A DNA stretch of 64,000 bases. Origin: Pseudobacteroides cellulosolvens ATCC 35603 = DSM 2933. GTDB taxonomy: Bacteria > Bacillota > Clostridia > Acetivibrionales > DSM-2933. The stretch is taken from contig NZ_LGTC01000001.1 in NCBI RefSeq assembly GCF_001262605.1, positions 5,404,001 through 5,468,000 of the forward strand. Reading direction: 5' to 3'. Below are positions 1 through 8,893 of this stretch, in pieces; positions within the stretch are counted from its first letter, which is position 1, and every line of letters starts with the position of its first letter. The notes under the pieces were generated by a model, which saw only the letters and a program-made list of their open reading frames with translations, was not told the DNA's origin and ran no database searches. Position numbers and translations under genes: made by a program.

Positions 1-1593
1 CCTGAATTTTGCGGTTCCCCTTCTGGCAAGATATTCTCTAGCCACCCATTGAGGCATAAATCCAACCTTATAGGCGCCTATATGCTGGTTAGGTATAATT
101 ATATACCTGGTTGCAGATGCAGAAATTATCTGGTCAAGCAAAAGATTGGCCTGATCAACCATTTTACCTGTTGCGAAAGGCCAGTAAGAGCCTACCCCTT
201 CACTGCTCATGCCTTCCGAATCTGTAATACTTGGATTGTCATGTCCTCTTGGTGCAACCAGCCTCCATAACCATGCAAGGCTTGGCGGAAGAATATGAAA
301 AACTCCCATTATACCATAGGACGGCTTTTCCTTTGTACATGGAGGCGTCCTGACACCAAAACTTCTCACATCAATTTCAACAGGTTCATCCACAATATCA
401 GGAATAAACCTTCTAGGCATAATAACCCTTGGATTGGGGCACGGTTTTCCAGGTTCATCCATGGTATGTTCCCATATGAGACATGTAGATCCCGGTATTC
501 CATGTATATTTAAAAATATAAGCGGTTCTTGAGGATGTATGCACAATTTCTCATAATGAGGATCAGTTCCGTATTTGTTGATATGGTTTATCCTTAAGAA
601 CCAACCAATTTCCGCATCCTTAACTGTAAGCTTTCTACTGCCATTCTGGATAGCTGGATGACAAAGTGCCATATCATCAGTAACAGGCTGCAATTGACAT
701 GTTTCCTTAAGCTCCAGGTATGTTTTTTCCTTGGTAATAGTATTTTGAGCAAGAATAATTCTGCCGTCCAATTCTTTATGAATTTGTTCCAACATCTCAC
801 TTTTCCCGCCGCCGCTAGCACCTTCATGCATGATGGTTATAATATTCTCATAAGGAGTTATAACCCTGACAGTAGAAGCATGGACAGTAACCCAGCCTTC
901 AAGTTCCCCAATATGGAGCAGCACCCCGTATATGCCTTTTTTAGCACTAGGACCTGGATAGAGATTATATGAAAACAATTCATGCATATCGTCAAGTCTA
1001 TTGTGTACCACAACCTGTTTACCTTCAAAGTGAGTATGTCTGTAAGGAGGGGCCAGATATATAACAGCTTTTGGCTTAAACCCTTCAGGTATTTGATTCT
1101 TTGGGATAAACCCTTGTAAATCGGCTAATCCTGCAGCAAAGAAACCTGCATTTGCAGGTGCTACCAATAAGGCCGGATACCCAAATTCAGCACCACCTGC
1201 CATAAATGGCATAATTATTAGCTCCTGATTTTTTAACCACTCAAATGTCAAACCACGAAGTGGCATAAAATCTTCGCCGTATACATCCCTATATCTGGGT
1301 TTATCTGTCTCACCATTATCTGCAACTACCATGCAGTCAGGGTCTCTCCTTCTCATATACATATCCATATAGTTTACAGCTGCACCATTTTTACATCTCA
1401 CAACTGTTGCTTCAACTATATTTCCCTGCTCAGGCACATCATATTCAACCTCAAAAGTCATGTTTCCTTCATCACCTATAGCAAGGGATAAAAGATGGCT
1501 CCTATTTTCAGGGATAATGGTTTTGACACCACAATCAATAACTTGTTGCAGATCATACGGCAAAACTATTCTCTCTAAAAATTTATTGTTCAT
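1..1593 (-). CDS. DUF4914 family P-loop protein (3' end beyond window)
   Basis: The frame is open from the ATG at 1593 to the left edge (531 codons, no stop), so the C-terminus is missing. A strong AGGAGG site lies just upstream of the ATG. Around the middle the protein has a Walker-A-like stretch, HEGASGGGKSEM, of the kind seen in HPr kinase and PEP carboxykinase-type nucleotide-binding folds. The overall sequence matches my memory of the DUF4914 family, found mostly in Clostridia and of unknown function. No signal peptide or membrane segment is seen. A kinase or phosphotransferase role is inferred only from the P-loop. An intrinsic terminator sits only 42 bases upstream of the start codon, so expression may be attenuated. 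Confidence 0.75.
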   Translation of the reverse strand, partial: MNNKFLERIVLPYDLQQVIDCGVKTIIPENRSHLLSLAIGDEGNMTFEVEYDVPEQGNIVEATVVRCKNGAAVNYMDMYMRRRDPDCMVVADNGETDKPRYRDVYGEDFMPLRGLTFEWLKNQELIIMPFMAGGAEFGYPALLVAPANAGFFAAGLADLQGFIPKNQIPEGFKPKAVIYLAPPYRHTHFEGKQVVVHNRLDDMHELFSYNLYPGPSAKKGIYGVLLHIGELEGWVTVHASTVRVITPYENIITIMHEGASGGGKSEMLEQIHKELDGRIILAQNTITKEKTYLELKETCQLQPVTDDMALCHPAIQNGSRKLTVKDAEIGWFLRINHINKYGTDPHYEKLCIHPQEPLIFLNIHGIPGSTCLIWEHTMDEPGKPCPNPRVIMPRRFIPDIVDEPVEIDVRSFGVRTPPCTKEKPSYGIMGVFHILPPSLAWLWRLVAPRGHDNPSITDSEGMSSEGVGSYWPFATGKMVDQANLLLDQIISASATRYIIIPNQHIGAYKVGFMPQWVAREYLARRGTAKFR

Positions 1594-1634
1594 AATATTT
1601 TCCTCCTTAAATTTTTATATGCTTAGTCATAATC

Positions 1635-1683
1635 AAAAAAGCCAATACTTATAAACCTGTATTATCAGGTAATAAATATTGGC
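1635..1683 (-). terminator. Intrinsic terminator between DUF2294 gene and DUF4914 gene
   Basis: On the minus strand an interrupted hairpin with arms GCCAATA/TATTGGC, TTAT/ATAA and CCTG/CAGG is followed by six T. It lies downstream of the DUF2294 stop and 42 bases before the DUF4914 start. It can end the first transcript, or act as a leader attenuator if the DUF4914 promoter is upstream of it. Confidence 0.75.
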
Positions 1684-1766
1684 CTACACTACAACAAGTA
1701 TGCTATACCCTTTGCTTGGTCAACCAGTTGTATAATTTATATTATCAATATAAATTGATTCTTATT

Positions 1767-2141
1767 TTATTTAGTTTCTGAATATTCGTTCTTTAATGAA
1801 ATCACAATAACTTTTTCACCTGTCTTAGTACTGACATCGGAATGCATACTTATAACATCCATATCAATTATATCCCTTACAAGCTCCTTTAAATTATTGC
1901 CGGCAGTTTCGAACAAAGCTGTTCTCATATCCTTTATTAGCTTTATACCCTGTCCATTTTCAGCAAGCTTTTGCTCAGACTGGCTCAAAAAACCATCAAT
2001 TATTATGAGAATGTGATTTTTTATAATTGTCGTCTTAATATCTCTAGGTCCACGACCCATATATTCCTTTTCAAATTTGCTGACTGCGTCACTTATTTGT
2101 GCCTCAATCTGCCCCTTCGTGAATTTATGTTTATCAGACAT
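1767..2141 (-). CDS. DUF2294 / MpsC-like protein
   Basis: Small soluble protein of 124 residues if it starts at the third of three closely spaced ATGs (MSDKHKF); that start gives the AAGGA site a normal spacing. The sequence has the DUF2294 pattern: an N-terminal helical part, then YMGRGPRD, a hydrophobic strand, a Glu-rich middle, and a C-terminal VISMHSDVSTKTGEKVIVISL segment. DUF2294 is also called MpsC-like after a protein linked to membrane-potential-generating systems in staphylococci. The real biochemical role is unclear and none of the other Mps components is nearby. It appears monocistronic, ended by the terminator at 1635-1683. Confidence 0.8.
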   Translation of the reverse strand: MSDKHKFTKGQIEAQISDAVSKFEKEYMGRGPRDIKTTIIKNHILIIIDGFLSQSEQKLAENGQGIKLIKDMRTALFETAGNNLKELVRDIIDMDVISMHSDVSTKTGEKVIVISLKNEYSETK

Positions 2142-2365
2142 CAATTGCATCATCCTTACTTAGCTTTCGATAAATTAAGATTAAGACTTAATACAATAAT
2201 ACATTACAACAGTAAACATGTCAAACGATATTTTGAATATTACATTATATTATATTGCATTTTTTATTATATGTTCACGTTTTATATAAAAAAAGAAAGA
2301 ATTTTTGCAATTTTTCTAGCGTCATCTTGCAAATATTAATTGACACCTTTTACTAACCCAAGTTT

Positions 2366-3178
2366 CTAAATAAAAAGTAGCAAACTTACAGCCATAACCA
2401 TCATACCTGCCACAAGACCATAAATCGAAAGATGTGGCTCCCCATATTCCCTAGCTGTAGGCAAAAGCTCATCTAACGAAATAAATACCATTATACCTGC
2501 AACTGCTGCAAATAAAACGCCAAAAACAGCATCATTAAAGAATCTGAATAGCAATATGTAACCGATAATGGCTCCTACCGGTTCAGATAAGCCCGAAAGA
2601 AAAGAAAGCTTGAATGCCTTTTTCTTATCTTCTGTAGCATAATAAATAGGTATTGATACTGCTATTCCCTCAGGTATGTTGTGGATCGCTATAGCTACAG
2701 CAATTGCGACTCCCAACGAAGGGTCCTTTATGGCAGAAGTAAATGTTGCAAGCCCTTCAGGGAAGTTATGAATTGCTATTGCAAGGGCAGTAAATGTTCC
2801 CATTCTCATAAGTTTACCACGATCAACATCGGAACTACCTTTGTTTATATCTTCAACCCTGCGAAGTTCATGAGGGTTCTCAACAGAAGGCACAAACTTA
2901 TCAATCGCTGCAATTATGAATATACCAAGGAAAAATGAGCCAACAGTAACCCATGATCCCATTGTTTCACCTAAATAACCTATCAAAGAAGTTTTAGCTT
3001 TAGAAAATATCTCCACCATTGATACATAGATCATAACTCCCGCGGAGAAACCCAGTGCAACAGAAAGAAATTTTGTGTTGGTTTTTTTCGTAAAAAAAGC
3101 TAACATACTGCCTATACCTGTTGATAATCCTGCAAAAAGCGTCAGCCCAAAAGCGATTAAAATATTATGCAAATCCAT
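2366..3178 (-). CDS. zupT: ZIP family zinc/metal transporter
   Basis: Integral membrane protein of 270 residues, the usual length for bacterial ZupT. About eight hydrophobic segments are visible. The ZIP metal-site signatures appear twice, as HNFPEG and HNIPEG in consecutive helices; in the family their His and Glu side chains form the binuclear transport site. The family imports Zn and other divalent metals down their gradient into the cytoplasm. The ATG is preceded by a good GGAGGT site. No metal-regulator gene or obvious Zur box is adjacent, so regulation cannot be read from the sequence. A loop between helices 3 and 4 is charged, as is common in ZIPs. Confidence 0.92.
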   Translation of the reverse strand: MDLHNILIAFGLTLFAGLSTGIGSMLAFFTKKTNTKFLSVALGFSAGVMIYVSMVEIFSKAKTSLIGYLGETMGSWVTVGSFFLGIFIIAAIDKFVPSVENPHELRRVEDINKGSSDVDRGKLMRMGTFTALAIAIHNFPEGLATFTSAIKDPSLGVAIAVAIAIHNIPEGIAVSIPIYYATEDKKKAFKLSFLSGLSEPVGAIIGYILLFRFFNDAVFGVLFAAVAGIMVFISLDELLPTAREYGEPHLSIYGLVAGMMVMAVSLLLFI

Positions 3179-3431
3179 TAAATTTACCTCCTACATTATA
3201 ACCCGCTTTAATATATACCCATTATTATACTAAGCATAACAATGAAATCAAACATCAACACCGTAGAAACCTGAATTAATATTTTTATTATTTCTTTGTA
3301 CAGACATGTTTTGAAAATGATTTTACATTAGCAAATGCAGTTGAATCATCTGACTTTGCACTATAAACATGAATTTTTCGCAGCATATGAATCAAAGAAA
3401 ATATTTTACAATAATTAATAATGTAAAATGG

Positions 3432-3992
3432 TTATTGCAAAACAAATAGATTATAGTCTGAAACCTTAGTATATACACGTTTATTTGCAATCTGCTCACT
3501 TTTAAAAAGATGGAGAGTGTTCACACTTACAGGACTAAAATCCAACTTTCCTATCGAATCCCGAATCTGCTGGAAATCACATTCAAAGACTATATCCTGC
3601 CCTATAGTGATGTGGGGCTTATAGCTTCTTTTTTCAGGTATAAGTCCTATTGGGGTTAATAACTCTTCCATCCTTCTATGCAATGCTCTCAATTCTTCAA
3701 GATCTCCACCAAGACCAATCCATAGAACTCGTATGGAATCCCTTCCTTCGAAAACACCAATATCCTTTATATTGAGGCTAAATGGCTTTACTGTTCTGCA
3801 TATTTCCTTCACCACATTATCAATTTGTTTTTGCTGGCTCGGACTAATATCATCGAGAAACTTCAATGTCAGATGAAAATTATCAATATGTTTCCATCTT
3901 CCCCGTATCGCATAACGTCTCAACCTTTGTTGAAGCTCGTTTATCTTTCTCTTCTGTTCCTTGTCAAAATCAATCCCGATAAAAGCTCTCAT
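3432..3992 (-). CDS. thpR: RNA 2',3'-cyclic phosphodiesterase
   Basis: 2H phosphoesterase of 186 residues. Both catalytic HxTx motifs are present: HLTLKF near residue 41 and HITIG near residue 127, the spacing of the LigT/ThpR family. The family hydrolyses 2',3'-cyclic phosphate RNA ends (and has reverse ligase activity in vitro). The start MRAFIGIDFD is typical, since these proteins open with a beta strand ending in D. It is a lone minus-strand gene. The roughly 250 bases between its 3' end and zupT hold nothing I recognise. Confidence 0.9.
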   Translation of the reverse strand: MRAFIGIDFDKEQKRKINELQQRLRRYAIRGRWKHIDNFHLTLKFLDDISPSQQKQIDNVVKEICRTVKPFSLNIKDIGVFEGRDSIRVLWIGLGGDLEELRALHRRMEELLTPIGLIPEKRSYKPHITIGQDIVFECDFQQIRDSIGKLDFSPVSVNTLHLFKSEQIANKRVYTKVSDYNLFVLQ

Positions 3993-4126
3993 TTCCCTCT
4001 CCTTAAACTCCCAATTACTTTTATTCCTATTATATCAAAATACTATTATAATTAAATTATAAATTACTTTTAATTTAGTATTTGAAAATTATGATTAAAT
4101 ATGATAATTTAATACTATAATTATTT

Positions 4127-4199
4127 GCTGGGGTAGCTCAGTTGGTAGAGCAATTGATTCGTAATCAATAGGTCGAGGGTTCGATCCCCTTCCTCAGCT
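4127..4199 (+). tRNA. tRNA-Thr (anticodon CGU)
   Basis: Complete cloverleaf: acceptor stem GCTGGGG/CCTCAGC (one G-T pair), D arm GCTC..GAGC, anticodon stem ATTGA/TCAAT with loop TTCGTAA giving anticodon CGU (reads ACG, Thr), short variable region, and T arm GAGGG TTCGATC CCCTT. The discriminator is T and the CCA end is not encoded, so it must be added after transcription. It is a single tRNA gene standing alone. Confidence 0.95.
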
Positions 4200-4300
4200 T
4201 CTTTACTTCAATTCAAATTTTCCAATGTTTCAAACTTATATCTCATATATTATAATTGATTAATAAATGCTCTTTAATATATCATAATTTCCACAAATAA

Positions 4301-4345
4301 ATAAAAACGGCTGACAAGTCATCATTCAATAACTTATCAACCGTT
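4301..4345 (-). terminator. Intrinsic terminator of pckG
   Basis: Read on the minus strand, AACGGTTGATAAG pairs with CTTGTCAGCCGTT over 13 positions (with G-U pairs), followed by a T-rich tail. It lies just past the pckG stop codon. Confidence 0.85.
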
Positions 4346-4368
4346 ACTTTATATCAAATATTATGGAA

Positions 4369-6159
4369 TTAACCCTTAAGTCTCTTTTCCAATGAATCTA
4401 ACTGATCGAATAATTCTTTAGGCATTTTTTCGCCGTAATTAGCATAATGCTTTCTGATAGATTCAACTTCATTCAACCATTCATCCTTATTAACCTTGAG
4501 AAGTTCAGCCATATCATCTGCACTTATATCAAGACCGTTAGTGTCAATTGCATCAGCTGTAGGCATATAACCTATAGGCGTCTTAACTGCATTGCCTTCT
4601 CCTGATACTCTTTCACAGATCCATTTAAGAACACGGCTGTTTTCGCCATATCCTGGCCACAACCATTTACCGTCCTTATCTTTACGGAACCAGTTTACAT
4701 AGAATATTTTTGGTAGTTTATTTTCATCAGCTTTTGCACCAACTTCCAACCAATGTTTCAAATAGTCACCAACATGGTAGCCTATGAATGGAAGCATAGC
4801 GAATGGATCACGACGAACCTGACCGATATTTGCTGATATAGCAGCAGCTGTAATTTCTGAACCCATTATTGAACCCATGAATACACCGTGCTCCCAGCTA
4901 AAGCTTTCATGAACCAGCGGAATAGTGCTTGGACGACGTCCACCAACCAAAATAGCTGAAATAGGCACACCATTAGGATCTTCCCATTCAGGAGCAATTA
5001 CTGGACACTGACCTGCAGGTGCTGTAAAACGAGCATTTGGATGAGCTGCTGGAGCTTCACTTCCTGGTGCCCAATCTTTGCCTTTCCAATCGATAAGATG
5101 TGATGGAGCATCATAACCAATACCTTCCCACCAAACATCACCATCATCAGTTAAACCAACATTTGTGAATATAGTGTTCTTTTCTATACTGTGCATAGCA
5201 CTTGGATTTGAATCCATGGAAGTACCAGGAGCAACACCAAAGAATCCTGCTTCAGGATTTATTGCATACAAGCGTCCATCTTTACCGAATTTCATCCAAG
5301 CTATATCATCACCTATAGTTTCAACTTTCCATCCAGGAATAGTTGGAACAAGCATTGCCAGGTTTGTCTTACCACAAGCACTTGGGAAAGCACCAGCTAT
5401 ATATTTTACATTACCCTTTGGATCTGTAAGACGGAGGATGAGCATATGCTCAGCAAGCCAACCTTCTTCACGAGCTATAGAAGAAGCAATACGAAGTGCG
5501 AAACATTTCTTACCTAAAAGAGCATTTCCGCCATATCCTGAACCGAAAGACCATATAGTCTTTTCTTCTGGGAAGTGGCTGATATATTTCTTTTCGATTG
5601 GTGCACAAGGCCATGGAACATCTTTTTCACCTTCAGCTAATGGAGCACCTACTGAATGTAAGCAAGGAACATATTCCCCGTCTCCGAGAGTTTCTAATAC
5701 TTTGCTACCGATACGAGTCATAATACGCATATTAACAACAACGTATGGACTGTCTGTTAATTCTACACCAATTTTTGAAATAGGTGAACCTATAGGTCCC
5801 ATTGAGAAAGGAATAACATACATTGTTCTACCCTTCATGCAACCTTTGTATAACTCTTTCATTGTAGCTTTGAGTTCATCAGGATTAACCCAGTTGTTTG
5901 TAGGACCGGAATCTTCTTGCTTCTTAGATGCAATATAAGTTCTGTCCTCAACACGTGCAACATCAGACGCATCACTGCGGAACAGATAACATCCAGGACG
6001 CTTTTCAGGATTAAGTGGCGTAGCTGAACCTGAATCTACCATTTCCTTTAATAAGCGATCATATTCTTCCTGCGAACCATCACACCAATAAACTTTGTCC
6101 GGCTGGCACATATCAGCCATTTCTTTTACCCAATCAAGCAATTTTTTATTCGTTGTCAT
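4369..6159 (-). CDS. pckG: Phosphoenolpyruvate carboxykinase (GTP)
   Basis: Protein of 596 residues, full length for the GTP-dependent enzyme class. It interconverts oxaloacetate + GTP with PEP + CO2 + GDP in the cytoplasm. The kinase loop [12 protein letters not shown] lies near residues 258-269 with the characteristic reactive Cys at about 262. Also visible are the PEP/oxaloacetate-binding region RIMTRIG, the GDD metal site (TIGDDIAWM) and the FVNWFRKD-like segment YVNWFRKD. In related cellulolytic clostridia this enzyme runs in the PEP to oxaloacetate direction, feeding malate dehydrogenase and malic enzyme; both of those genes are at 29.4-31.6 kb here. A GAGAGGAG site precedes the ATG, and the 450 bases upstream hold no other gene. 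Confidence 0.96.
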   Translation of the reverse strand: MTTNKKLLDWVKEMADMCQPDKVYWCDGSQEEYDRLLKEMVDSGSATPLNPEKRPGCYLFRSDASDVARVEDRTYIASKKQEDSGPTNNWVNPDELKATMKELYKGCMKGRTMYVIPFSMGPIGSPISKIGVELTDSPYVVVNMRIMTRIGSKVLETLGDGEYVPCLHSVGAPLAEGEKDVPWPCAPIEKKYISHFPEEKTIWSFGSGYGGNALLGKKCFALRIASSIAREEGWLAEHMLILRLTDPKGNVKYIAGAFPSACGKTNLAMLVPTIPGWKVETIGDDIAWMKFGKDGRLYAINPEAGFFGVAPGTSMDSNPSAMHSIEKNTIFTNVGLTDDGDVWWEGIGYDAPSHLIDWKGKDWAPGSEAPAAHPNARFTAPAGQCPVIAPEWEDPNGVPISAILVGGRRPSTIPLVHESFSWEHGVFMGSIMGSEITAAAISANIGQVRRDPFAMLPFIGYHVGDYLKHWLEVGAKADENKLPKIFYVNWFRKDKDGKWLWPGYGENSRVLKWICERVSGEGNAVKTPIGYMPTADAIDTNGLDISADDMAELLKVNKDEWLNEVESIRKHYANYGEKMPKELFDQLDSLEKRLKG

Positions 6160-6612
6160 TCAGAAATCTCCTCTCAAAATTTTTATTCTGGTATTCCCTA
6201 ACGATTACCATCAGGTTTTATTTAGTTATATGAATACTTTTCAGTAGTCATCCTCTGTACTTTGATAATTTTATAACATTCTAACATATTAAAATGAAAT
6301 TTTCAATAAATAATTATGCAAAATCATACTATTTATCTATTCTTTTTATCAGAAGAATAAATTATGAAAACTCTCTATTCATTAGAAAAGACACATCCTT
6401 ATAAATAACATTCTTATAAAACTCATCACCATTTATTATGCTAATAATTGTGCTTTCTATTCCATCATGTCTTTTCGCATATTAACCTTATCACTATTTA
6501 CAATTTTACTGCAAAATCAAATCTATCTTATCTTATTATCTTAATTAATATTTACATATATGGTATAATAAACAGCAATAGCAATAATAATCAGTAGAGG
6601 GGTATAAATCTT

Positions 6613-7287
6613 ATGAAGCCTGTATTTGAACATCCATGGAATTTGAATGAAGCCGAGGCATTGGTTCTTCAGCAGCAATTAGCTAAGAAAGTAATAGCTC
6701 AAGATGCGTTAAGTGATATAAAATATATTGCTGGATGTGATGTTGCCTATGATGATAAAAATGATCTTCAAATTGCAGCTGTAGTCGTTCTGGATTCAGG
6801 AACTTTAGATGTTGTAGAAACTTCGGTAGTTCAAGATGTTTCTCATTTTCCATACATTCCAGGCCTGTTTTCCTTTAGAGAACTGCCATCCCTTGCAAAA
6901 GCTCTGGACGCAATTAAAACTATCCCAGACCTGATAGTTTGTGACGGGCAAGGAATTGCTCACCCTAGAAGATTTGGTCTTGCATGTCATTTAGGAGTGT
7001 TATTTGATATTCCTACAATCGGATGTGGAAAAACACGACTACATGGCCAATCAGTTGTCCCAGGATTAAAAAGAGGCGACCATGCACCCCTTATTGATAA
7101 CGAAGAAATTATCGGTAATGTTTTAAGAACCCAAGGTAATGTAAAGCCAGTCTATGTATCAGTTGGACATAAAATATCGTTAAAGACTGCATGTGACTGG
7201 ATTATTAAATTATCTCCAAATTATCGCCTGCCTGAAACAACACGGCATGCAGACCATGCAGTTAGAATGGCATTAAAACGGGAATAG
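6613..7287 (+). CDS. nfi: Endonuclease V (deoxyinosine repair)
   Basis: Protein of 224 residues. It cuts DNA one phosphodiester 3' to deoxyinosine and other deaminated bases. The catalytic acidic residues are visible: Asp43 in GCDVAYDD, Glu90 at the end of the PYIPGLFSFRE signature, and Asp111 in VCDGQG. The HPRRFGLACHLG and GCGKTRL segments also fit the family. A GAGGGG site precedes the ATG, and an extended -10 (TGGTATAAT, 6554-6562 region) lies upstream. Single-gene unit. The region 6160-6612 between the divergent pckG and nfi contains only promoter-like AT-rich DNA. Confidence 0.95.
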   Translation: MKPVFEHPWNLNEAEALVLQQQLAKKVIAQDALSDIKYIAGCDVAYDDKNDLQIAAVVVLDSGTLDVVETSVVQDVSHFPYIPGLFSFRELPSLAKALDAIKTIPDLIVCDGQGIAHPRRFGLACHLGVLFDIPTIGCGKTRLHGQSVVPGLKRGDHAPLIDNEEIIGNVLRTQGNVKPVYVSVGHKISLKTACDWIIKLSPNYRLPETTRHADHAVRMALKRE

Positions 7288-7332
7288 TGCTCAAGAGCTT
7301 TAGGTTCAAACTAAAGTTCTTCATATTTAAGC

Positions 7333-7767
7333 TCACTTTTCGCCTTTTATTTTCATTATTTTATCTAAATCTTCTTTAGTGGGTTCCTTTTTTTCATCTA
7401 TTAATTCACCTTGATCATTCCATTTCTTAAACTTTTTTTTGACATTAGCTTCAAATTCTGCCCAATAGGTTTTTATTCCTTCCTCATTCCATTCGATGAG
7501 TTCTCCATCAACTAACCCATTTTTGAAATCACAATATGCCTTTAACTTTCCATCAAAATAAAACTCCACGTTTTGAATATCTTGTATACCATTAACATAG
7601 AATGAGTATGTCTCAATTTCATTATTATCAAATAATGTATATCCTATTCCATTATATGGTGCTTCGGTGTCCATCTCAACAGTAAGCCCTACTAAAGGAT
7701 CATATCCTAGTTCAGTTAATAAATTTTTTCCTTTTCTTAAAATTTCTTCTTTAGATAATATGTTCAA
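7333..7767 (-). CDS. YwqK-like immunity/antitoxin protein
   Basis: Small acidic protein with MORN-variant repeats of the YwqK antitoxin type: repeated strands such as YFDGKLKAYCDFKNGLVDGE and WNEEGIKTYWAEFE. A TTG start at 7767 gives 144 residues and places the AGAGGTG site at 8-base spacing; an in-frame GTG at 7776 is also possible, but there the Shine-Dalgarno would overlap the start. It follows the putative deaminase toxin with almost no gap, as expected for toxin then immunity gene. In Bacillus the ywqJ toxin is likewise followed by ywqK. Function is inferred from this synteny and the repeat type. Confidence 0.7.
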   Translation of the reverse strand: MNILSKEEILRKGKNLLTELGYDPLVGLTVEMDTEAPYNGIGYTLFDNNEIETYSFYVNGIQDIQNVEFYFDGKLKAYCDFKNGLVDGELIEWNEEGIKTYWAEFEANVKKKFKKWNDQGELIDEKKEPTKEDLDKIMKIKGEK

Positions 7768-7778
7768 TATATTCACCT

Positions 7779-8657
7779 CTATTTATCAAATTTTAAAAGT
7801 GGAAACCTTTTGCTATACATTTCTCTTTCTGCTTGCAAAACCTCATCAAGTACATCAGAATTCAATGTAATATGTTTGCAATGCGGACATCTAGGCATTG
7901 GCCTTCCAGCTTTTTCAAGATCAACTTTATTCAAAGGATATGAATTCACTACATTAATAACTGTATCACTTGGCTTTTGATTAAATGAATTTGGAGACTC
8001 TTTATATACCTTATCTATAAGTTCTTGCGTAAGAGCACTTCTCTCTATATTATTTTCCATACAGAATTGATCTAGCATAGATTCATTTAATGAAAGGCAT
8101 TCTGCATGAGAGCCTGGTGCAATTGTCATGTCCTTATATGATTCATATATTTCCTTATCCATATTCAATGTTCTTTCTTTTACATAAGGATGATATATTA
8201 TTTCTTCTTTAGCTACTTCTTCTTTAGTTAGGTTTCTTGCGTAATAGTATTTTCCTGTGATTACATTATAACTCGTTGAAAATGCTGGCCGTAATTTCGC
8301 CTTTGATAGGGTTTTATTCTTTGGATCATTAGCTATTTTCAACAATTCTTCTAGTTTTCTTTGAGTTTCTTCTCGTAAATTTTTATATATTTCAGTTCTA
8401 GCTCCACTTAATCCCACAGTATCTGCCAGATCAGCGACTAATGCTTCCATTTCTGCTTCCGGTAGTTTTTCAATTCCCTTAACATCTTTAAGTATTTCTC
8501 TGATTTGGGCAGTAGTTTTGCCCGCACATTTCTCCTTTATTTCCTCAGCCATCTTTTTATTTTTTTCTTCATCTTCACATTTACTAAGTTCTTTTACTAC
8601 TATGTATATCTTACGACCCTTACCCGAGCTTGCACCTGTATACGCTATCTCCCCCAT
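7779..8657 (-). CDS. YwqJ-like deaminase toxin module
   Basis: Protein of 292 residues. The C-terminal half carries a deaminase-fold signature: GSHAECLSLNES (His and Glu of the zinc/proton-shuttle motif) near residue 190 and MPRCPHCKHIT (two zinc Cys) near residue 260. This is the pattern of YwqJ-type deaminases in polymorphic toxins. The N-terminal half is helical and Lys/Glu-rich. There is no signal peptide, LXG or other secretion domain, so it looks like a free-standing toxin cassette rather than a full secreted toxin. It is directly followed by the YwqK-like immunity gene. The target (nucleic acid or free nucleotide) cannot be told from the sequence. Confidence 0.68.
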   Translation of the reverse strand: MGEIAYTGASSGKGRKIYIVVKELSKCEDEEKNKKMAEEIKEKCAGKTTAQIREILKDVKGIEKLPEAEMEALVADLADTVGLSGARTEIYKNLREETQRKLEELLKIANDPKNKTLSKAKLRPAFSTSYNVITGKYYYARNLTKEEVAKEEIIYHPYVKERTLNMDKEIYESYKDMTIAPGSHAECLSLNESMLDQFCMENNIERSALTQELIDKVYKESPNSFNQKPSDTVINVVNSYPLNKVDLEKAGRPMPRCPHCKHITLNSDVLDEVLQAEREMYSKRFPLLKFDK

Positions 8658-8831
8658 AATTCACCAACCTTATTCATCAAATTTGTCATTGCTGGTAATT
8701 ATAATTTAACTATAATCTCTTTCTACAATCTAGCTTATAATGTAATATTTCCTATATAATATCATTTTGTTTAACTGATTTCAATAATAATCCAACTGTC
8801 ACATAATTCAACGTTTTTTGACAAATTGTGG

Positions 8832-8859
8832 TTGCCAACAAATAGAAAAGATATATAAT
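8832..8859 (+). promoter_or_regulatory. Candidate sigma-A promoter of the histidine kinase gene
   Basis: TTGCCA (8832-8837), 16-base spacer, TATAAT (8854-8859), 35 bases before the TTG start at 8894. An upstream TTGACA at 8818 has no -10 at proper spacing. The remaining bases back to 8658 hold nothing recognisable. Confidence 0.5.
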
Positions 8860-8893
8860 AATAATATATTTAATTTGAATGAGGTATTAAAAA

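Noticed and set aside
3179-3431. Non-coding stretch between zupT and thpR
   Set aside because: Checked on both strands; no gene with a ribosome site, no hairpin with T run, no known RNA motif.
5165-5938. 257-codon open frame on the plus strand inside pckG
   Set aside because: Fully antisense to a highly conserved enzyme, no ribosome site, composition explained by the reverse strand.
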